Part shown: positions 6,223 through 13,178 of the stretch, piece after piece | Numbering within the stretch: position 1 is the stretch's first letter | How the letters are laid out: every line of letters starts with the position of its first letter | Assembly (NCBI GenBank): GCA_900549655.1 | Contig: UROZ01000049.1 | Coordinates: forward strand, 1-13,178 | Direction: 5' to 3' | DNA length: 13,178 bases | Source: an uncultured Collinsella sp. | GTDB taxonomy: Bacteria; Actinomycetota; Coriobacteriia; Coriobacteriales; Coriobacteriaceae | The notes under the pieces: model-generated | Told to the model about the DNA's origin: nothing | The model's database searches: none | Seen by the model: the letters and a program-made list of their open reading frames with translations, nothing else | Program-made: the position numbers and the translations under genes

Positions 6223-7539
6223 ATGAAGAACGAAATGAGCAGAAGGCAGTTCCTGGGCTTTGCTGGTTCCGCGGCTGCGGTTCTTGGTCTGGGTCTCGTG
6301 GGCTGCGGTGGTTCTGCCGGCTCCGGCTCCTCTGCTTCTGGTGACGCTGCCGAGGTCTACTTCCTCCAATTCAAGCCCGAGGTCGACAAGGAGTGGAAGG
6401 AGATCGCCAAGGCCTATAAGAAGGAGAAGGGCGTCGAGGTCAAGATCGTGACCGCCGCCTCCAACACCTACGAGGAGAAGCTCAAGTCCGAGATGTCCAA
6501 GAGCTCCGCTCCGACCCTGTTCCAGGTCAACGGCCCCACCGGTCTTAAGAACTGGAAGGATTACTGCGCCGACCTGTCCGATACCAAGCTCCGCGGTGAG
6601 CTCATTGACGACTCCCTGGCTCTGCAGTCCGACGGCAAGGATCTGGGTATCGACTGGGTCCAGGAGAGCTACGGCATCATCTACAACAAGCAGCTGCTCG
6701 AGAAGGCTGGTTACAAGGCCGAGGACATCAACTCCTTCGACAAGCTGAAGGCTTGTGCCGACGACATCCAGGCCCGCAAGGACGAGCTTGGCATTGAGGG
6801 TGCCTTCACTTCTGCTGGCATGGATGACTCCTCCAGCTGGCGCTACACCACCCACCTCGCCAACCTCCCGCTCTACTACGAGTTCGAGAAGGAGCACAAC
6901 CAGGAGGACGACGAGATCAAGGGCGAGTATCTCGACAACTTCAAGCAGATCTTCGACCTGTACATCACCGACTCCACCTGCGATCCTTCGCAGCTTGCCT
7001 CCAAGACCGGCGACGACGCCACCAACGAGTTCGCAACCGGCAAGGCCGTCTTCTATCAGAACGGCTCTTGGGCATACGCTGACCTCACCAAGGCCGGTAT
7101 GACTGACGACCAGCTCGGCATGCTGCCGATCTACATCGGCGTCGACGGCGAGGAGAACCAGGGCCTGTGCTCCGGCGGCGAGAACTACTGGTGCGTGAGC
7201 TCCCAGGCTTCCGAGGATGCTCAGAAGGCCACCGAGGACTTCATGTACTGGTGCGTCACCGCTGACACCCCGACCAGCATCATCGCCGACAAGATGGGTC
7301 TGACCGCTCCGTTCAAGAGCGCCAAGGAGACCACCAACGTCTTCTCGCAGCAGGCCGTTGCCATGGCCAAGGACGGCAAGAAGACCGTCGCTTGGGACTT
7401 CGTCTACATCCCCTCTGAGGAGTGGAAGAAGAACCTCAAGCAGGCTCTGATCGCCTATGCTGCCGACAACAGCAAGTGGGACGGCGTCAAGAACGCCTTC
7501 GTCGATGGCTGGAAGACCGAGAAGGCTGCTTCCGAGTAA
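6223..7539 (+). CDS. CUT1-type sugar ABC transporter, lipoprotein substrate-binding protein
   Basis: The 438-residue extracellular solute-binding protein of the ABC system encoded after it. The N-terminus has a twin-arginine motif SRRQFLG (residues 6-12), a hydrophobic stretch, and a lipobox LVGC with lipid-carrying Cys28. A low-complexity Gly/Ser tether follows, so it is probably Tat-exported and anchored outside the membrane. The mature part is a family 1 (SBP_bac_1) fold: an opening strand AEVYFLQFKP, then ...ESYGIIYNKQLLEKAGY, a pattern common in sugar binders. The ATG at 6223 follows GAAAGGGTGG; the in-frame GTG at 6205 overlaps the ribosome site and is unlikely. Codon use is very restricted (GAG, AAG, GTC, ATC, CTC), as expected for a highly expressed gene. 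The ligand is unknown; an oligosaccharide such as an alpha-glucoside is a guess from the regulator context. Confidence 0.92.
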   Translation: MKNEMSRRQFLGFAGSAAAVLGLGLVGCGGSAGSGSSASGDAAEVYFLQFKPEVDKEWKEIAKAYKKEKGVEVKIVTAASNTYEEKLKSEMSKSSAPTLFQVNGPTGLKNWKDYCADLSDTKLRGELIDDSLALQSDGKDLGIDWVQESYGIIYNKQLLEKAGYKAEDINSFDKLKACADDIQARKDELGIEGAFTSAGMDDSSSWRYTTHLANLPLYYEFEKEHNQEDDEIKGEYLDNFKQIFDLYITDSTCDPSQLASKTGDDATNEFATGKAVFYQNGSWAYADLTKAGMTDDQLGMLPIYIGVDGEENQGLCSGGENYWCVSSQASEDAQKATEDFMYWCVTADTPTSIIADKMGLTAPFKSAKETTNVFSQQAVAMAKDGKKTVAWDFVYIPSEEWKKNLKQALIAYAADNSKWDGVKNAFVDGWKTEKAASE

Positions 7540-7570
7540 GTAGTTGCTGCCCAAGCTATCTGATTAGCGA

Positions 7571-7606
7571 CAGGGGGCGGGCAGACGTTGGTTTGCCCGC
7601 CCCCTG
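7571..7606 (+). other. 13-bp intercistronic hairpin between binding protein and permease genes
   Basis: CAGGGGGCGGGCA (7571-7583) pairs perfectly with 7594-7606 around a 10-nt loop. No T-run follows (CATATTG), so it is more likely a 3'-end stabiliser or partial attenuator than a full terminator. Such hairpins let a binding protein be made in excess over its membrane partners. Confidence 0.75.
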
Positions 7607-7626
7607 CATATTGAAAGGACCCTTCT

Positions 7627-8481
7627 ATGGGCAAAGCACTCAAGCGCTGGTGGCCGCTCTTTATGCTGCCCACGTGCCTGGCGTTTATGATCGGGTTCGT
7701 GATCCCCTTTATCCAGGGCTTCTATCTCTCGTTCTGCCAGTTTATTACCATCAACAATACGCACTTTGTCGGTATCGAGAACTACGTGCGCGCACTGTCC
7801 GATCCGCAGTTTGCCACGTCGTTCTTCTTTACCGTGGCGTTTGCCTTCCTGTCGACGGTGCTCATCAACGTGATCGCCCTCGCCATCGCGCAGGCGCTCA
7901 CCCGCAAAGCGCTCAAGGGCACCAACATCTTCCGTACGATCTTCTTTATGCCTAACCTGATCGGCGGCATCGTGCTGGGCTACATCTGGCAGATTCTGAT
8001 CAACTGCCTGCTCTCCAACGTGGGCGCCCAGCTCATCGCCCTTAACTCTGCTGCTGGCTTCTGGGGCCTTATCATCCTGACCCTGTGGCAGCAGGTCGGC
8101 TACATGATGATCATCTACATCGCTGGTCTGCAGTCCATTCCGTCCGACTACATCGAGGCCGCCAAGGTCGACGGTGCCACGGCATGGCAGACGTTTTGGA
8201 AGGTTAAGATCCCTAACCTGATGCCGACCATCACCATCTGCCTGTTCCTGTCCATCACCAACGGCTTTAAGCTGTTCGACCAGAACCTCGCCCTTACCGG
8301 CGGCGCCCCCGCGCACTCCACCGAGATGCTCGCCCTGAACATCTACAACACGTTCTATTCGCGTGCCGGTATCGCATGGCAGGGCATCGGTCAGGCCAAG
8401 GCGGTTATCTTCTGCATCCTGGTCGTAGCCATCTCCATGATTCAGCTTAAGGCCACGAGGTCCAAGGAGGTGCAGCAGTAA
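7627..8481 (+). CDS. sugar ABC transporter permease (MalF/MsmF type)
   Basis: A 284-residue inner-membrane subunit of the CUT1 transporter with about six hydrophobic segments; the first is at residues ~10-35. The cytoplasmic EAA loop that docks on the ATPase is clear at 177-196 (EAAKVDGATAWQTFWKVKIP). The domain is a BPD_transp_1 permease of the length usual for MalF/MsmF proteins without the large periplasmic insert of enteric MalF. The ribosome site AAAGGA precedes the ATG. It follows the intercistronic hairpin and its stop overlaps the start of the next permease, so the two are translationally coupled and should form a heterodimer channel. The sugar cannot be told from this subunit. Confidence 0.95.
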   Translation: MGKALKRWWPLFMLPTCLAFMIGFVIPFIQGFYLSFCQFITINNTHFVGIENYVRALSDPQFATSFFFTVAFAFLSTVLINVIALAIAQALTRKALKGTNIFRTIFFMPNLIGGIVLGYIWQILINCLLSNVGAQLIALNSAAGFWGLIILTLWQQVGYMMIIYIAGLQSIPSDYIEAAKVDGATAWQTFWKVKIPNLMPTITICLFLSITNGFKLFDQNLALTGGAPAHSTEMLALNIYNTFYSRAGIAWQGIGQAKAVIFCILVVAISMIQLKATRSKEVQQ

Positions 8482-9320
8482 TGAAACGCGATAAGGTTAT
8501 CAACCGCGCGCTCTCGATTTTCTTTACGATTCTGTCGCTCGCGTGGATCTACCCCGTGTTCATGATTGCGCTCAATTCCTTTAAAAAGGCAACTGCAATC
8601 AGCACCACCACGGCGTTCGATCTGCTCACGCCCGAGACGTTCAACGGCCTTGCAAACTACGTGCACGCTCTTAACGAGCAGGGCTTTGCCTCGGCATTTA
8701 TGTACTCGCTCATCATCACGGTCACGTCGGTCGTGCTGATTCTGGTGTGCTGCTCCATGTGTGCTTGGTACGTAGTGCGCGTCAACAGCAAGATCTCGAA
8801 CTTCTTCTATTACCTGTTCGTCTTCTCGATGGTCGTGCCCTTCCAGATGCTCATGTTCACGCTGTCCAATTTGGCGGACCGCATCGGCTTCAACACGCCG
8901 TTCAACATCTGCTTTATCTACCTCGGCTTTGGCGCGGGCCTGGCGGTCTTTATGTTCGCCGGCTTTGTAAAGAACATCCCGCTCGAGATCGAAGAGGCGG
9001 CCATGATCGACGGCTGCAACCCGGTCCAGGTGTTCTTTAAGATCGTCCTTCCCATCATGAAGCCCACCTATCTTTCGGTCGGCATCCTCGAGACCATGTG
9101 GGTCTGGAACGACTATCTGCTGCCCTACCTCACTCTCGACTCCACCAAGTACAAGACCATTCCTATCTTGATCCAGTACTTCCGCGGCGGCTATGGCCAC
9201 GTCGAGCTCGGCCCCATGATGGCCTGCATCATGATGGTCGTTATCCCCATCGTCATCATGTACATCCTCTGCCAGAAGTACATCATCGACGGCGTGGTGG
9301 CAGGTGCCGTCAAGGGCTGA
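8481..9320 (+). CDS. sugar ABC transporter permease (MalG/MsmG type)
   Basis: 279 residues, the second membrane subunit of the CUT1 transporter. It starts with a Lys/Arg-rich stretch and a hydrophobic segment at ~10-30 and has about six membrane spans. The EAA motif is at 172-191 (EAAMIDGCNPVQVFFKIVLP), and the protein ends in ...KYIIDGVVAGAVKG, a tail typical of MalG-type permeases. The ATG overlaps the TAA of the preceding permease by one base (TAATG), and GGAGGTG lies just before it inside the upstream gene. It pairs with the preceding subunit. Confidence 0.95.
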   Translation: MKRDKVINRALSIFFTILSLAWIYPVFMIALNSFKKATAISTTTAFDLLTPETFNGLANYVHALNEQGFASAFMYSLIITVTSVVLILVCCSMCAWYVVRVNSKISNFFYYLFVFSMVVPFQMLMFTLSNLADRIGFNTPFNICFIYLGFGAGLAVFMFAGFVKNIPLEIEEAAMIDGCNPVQVFFKIVLPIMKPTYLSVGILETMWVWNDYLLPYLTLDSTKYKTIPILIQYFRGGYGHVELGPMMACIMMVVIPIVIMYILCQKYIIDGVVAGAVKG

Positions 9321-9345
9321 TGCCGTAACTGTTTTGCAAGTTTCT

Positions 9346-9370
9346 GCGGCGCCCCTCAGCGCGGCGCCGC
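9346..9370 (+). other. GC-rich hairpin before the ATPase gene
   Basis: GCGGCGCC (9346-9353) pairs with GGCGCCGC (9363-9370) around a 9-nt loop, in the 68-bp gap between the second permease and the ATPase gene. No T-run follows and the ATPase ribosome site GAAAGG starts a few bases later. It may tune relative expression rather than terminate. Confidence 0.55.
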
Positions 9371-9388
9371 GTATCGAAAGGTAAAGAC

Positions 9389-10588
<1,200 letters not shown>

Positions 10589-10656
10589 GCCCGGTGCATC
10601 CAGGCCCTCCCTTTGGGCGACTGCGGCTTTGCCATCCTTTTGCCGTGGTCACATAT

Positions 10657-10703
10657 AAGGCTCCCCTCCTGTCCACTGGGCGAGAGGGGAGCCTTTCTTT
10701 GTG
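10657..10703 (+). terminator. intrinsic terminator of the ABC operon
   Basis: AAGGCTCCCCTC (10657-10668) pairs perfectly over 12 bp with 10684-10695 around a 15-nt loop, followed by a T-rich tail (TTTCTTTGTGTT). It lies about 70 bp past the ATPase stop and closes the operon. Confidence 0.85.
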
Positions 10704-10727
10704 TTGGGGCTTTCCGTCTGTCAGTTT

Positions 10728-10784
10728 GTCTTGATCTGTAACAGGTAGGGCCGATTTCGGACGTTAGATGTTACAGATCGAGAC
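10728..10784. repeat. alternating-repeat array, unit 1 (long hairpin)
   Basis: TCTTGATCTGTAACA (10729-10743) faces TGTTACAGATCGAGA (10769-10783). The arms pair over 15 bp with one G-U, plus an outer G-C pair, around a 25-nt centre with its own CCGATTTCGG palindrome. It is the first of three 55-nt units spaced 80-81 bp apart between the convergent ABC operon and glycogen phosphorylase gene. Confidence 0.85.
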
Positions 10785-10807
10785 GGTTCCGCTGTGCCAA
10801 CCATTTC

Positions 10808-10864
10808 ATCTAAATCTGTAACACCAAAGGCGAATTACACCTGCTAGATGTTACAGATTGAGAT
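10808..10864. repeat. alternating-repeat array, unit 2 (long hairpin)
   Basis: TCTAAATCTGTAACA (10809-10823) faces TGTTACAGATTGAGA (10849-10863). It has the same 55-nt geometry as unit 1, with one A-G mismatch in the arms and an extra outer A-T pair. The 25-nt centre is different in sequence, and so is the 25-nt stretch separating it from unit 1. Conserved arms with diverged centres suggest selection on the arms or the fold. Confidence 0.85.
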
Positions 10865-10889
10865 AAACCCAAGGGGAGGGGCCGGTATG

Positions 10890-10944
10890 TCTCAATCTGT
10901 AACGGCTGGGACCGTTTTGGTTGAGTAATTGCTACGGATCGAGA
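10890..10944. repeat. alternating-repeat array, unit 3 (degenerate right arm)
   Basis: TCTCAATCTGTAACG (10890-10904) faces TGCTACGGATCGAGA (10930-10944). The left arm is intact, but the right arm has two changes from the TGTTACAGATCGAGA of unit 1, so pairing is weakened (G-U and A-C pairs). The centre contains ACCGTTTTGGT, which can form a small inner stem. Further right, GTAAC at 10970 may be a trace of another copy but is out of phase. Confidence 0.75.
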
Positions 10945-10981
10945 TTGTTTGGCCGAGTCGGATCACAGGGTAACGTGCGGG

Positions 10982-11016
10982 CACAAAAACGGAGCCGTGT
11001 TGCCACGACTCCGTTT
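10982..11016 (-). terminator. intrinsic terminator of the glycogen phosphorylase gene
   Basis: On the minus strand AAACGGAGTCGTG (11016-11004) pairs with 10999-10987 over 13 bp (one G-U) around a GCAA tetraloop of the stable GNRA class, and the following strand continues as five T's (TTTTTG). It starts 28 bp after the glgP stop codon. Together with the terminator at 10657-10703 it insulates the repeat array from both operons. Confidence 0.85.
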
Positions 11017-11043
11017 CTCAAGAGGATGGGTAAGGGGAATGAG

Positions 11044-13178
<2,135 letters not shown>

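Noticed and set aside
6205..7539. GTG at 6205 as start of the binding protein
   Set aside because: It would place the GAAAGGGTGG ribosome site inside the gene; the ATG at 6223 has correct spacing and puts the twin-arginine motif at residues 6-12.
6115..7554. 479-residue open frame on the minus strand over the binding-protein gene
   Set aside because: It is a Leu/Val/Gly-rich mirror of a strongly biased coding sequence (CTC/GAG and GTC/GAC codons read backwards). No domain is recognisable and the sense gene is certain.
7571..7606. Rho-independent terminator after the binding-protein gene
   Set aside because: The stem is strong but is followed by CATATTG with no T-run, and the permease ribosome site comes immediately after.
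10728..10945. Reading the repeat array as a short CRISPR array
   Set aside because: Repeats are only 15 nt and strictly alternate in orientation, the last copy is degenerate, and no cas gene is in the window. CRISPR repeats are direct and usually longer.

Overview
The window looks like chromosome of a moderately high-GC actinobacterium. I infer Coriobacteriia, most likely a Collinsella-like gut species. The grounds are GC-rich third positions with mixed AT-rich intergenic stretches, a CwlM-type peptidoglycan-binding protein of actinobacterial style, and a Tat-type lipoprotein solute binder beside a CUT1 sugar ABC system. The genus is an inference from style, not a database match.

Layout. Positions 1-220 hold no convincing gene, only an isolated tRNA T-arm-like sequence. 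A tRNA-Gln(TTG) lies on the minus strand at 221-295. Three minus-strand genes follow: a CwlM-like protein with two peptidoglycan-binding domains and a C-terminal region without recognisable amidase residues (334-1239), a trans-polyprenyl diphosphate synthase (1378-2442), and an unusual 816-residue protein that joins an alpha-glucoside-type PTS EIIC, an EIIB and a complete Cof-like HAD phosphatase domain (2517-4967). Divergent from the PTS gene is a TreR-like GntR/UTRA regulator (5197-5916). It is followed by a strong terminator and then a four-gene plus-strand sugar ABC system: lipoprotein binding protein, two permeases and a MsmX/UgpC-type ATPase (6223-10588). After its terminator comes a 216-bp array of six 15-nt repeats in alternating orientation on a 40-bp period. 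The minus-strand glycogen phosphorylase gene, with its own terminator, runs off the right edge.

How the parts fit. Four near-identical palindromes (consensus TTGTTTAAACAA, containing the GTnTAnAC core known for HutC/TreR-type GntR regulators) lie upstream of the PTS-HAD gene, upstream of the regulator, and twice upstream of the binding-protein gene. I infer one regulon in which the TreR-like protein senses a phosphorylated (alpha-)glucoside and controls both a PTS route and an ABC route for related sugars. The HAD domain fused to the transporter could dephosphorylate the product of import, which would change both metabolism and inducer level. Glycogen phosphorylase is thematically related (alpha-glucan breakdown), but no such operator was seen near the part of it in this window.

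The most notable items are the EIICB-HAD fusion, the shared operator set, and the phased alternating repeat array at 10729-10944.
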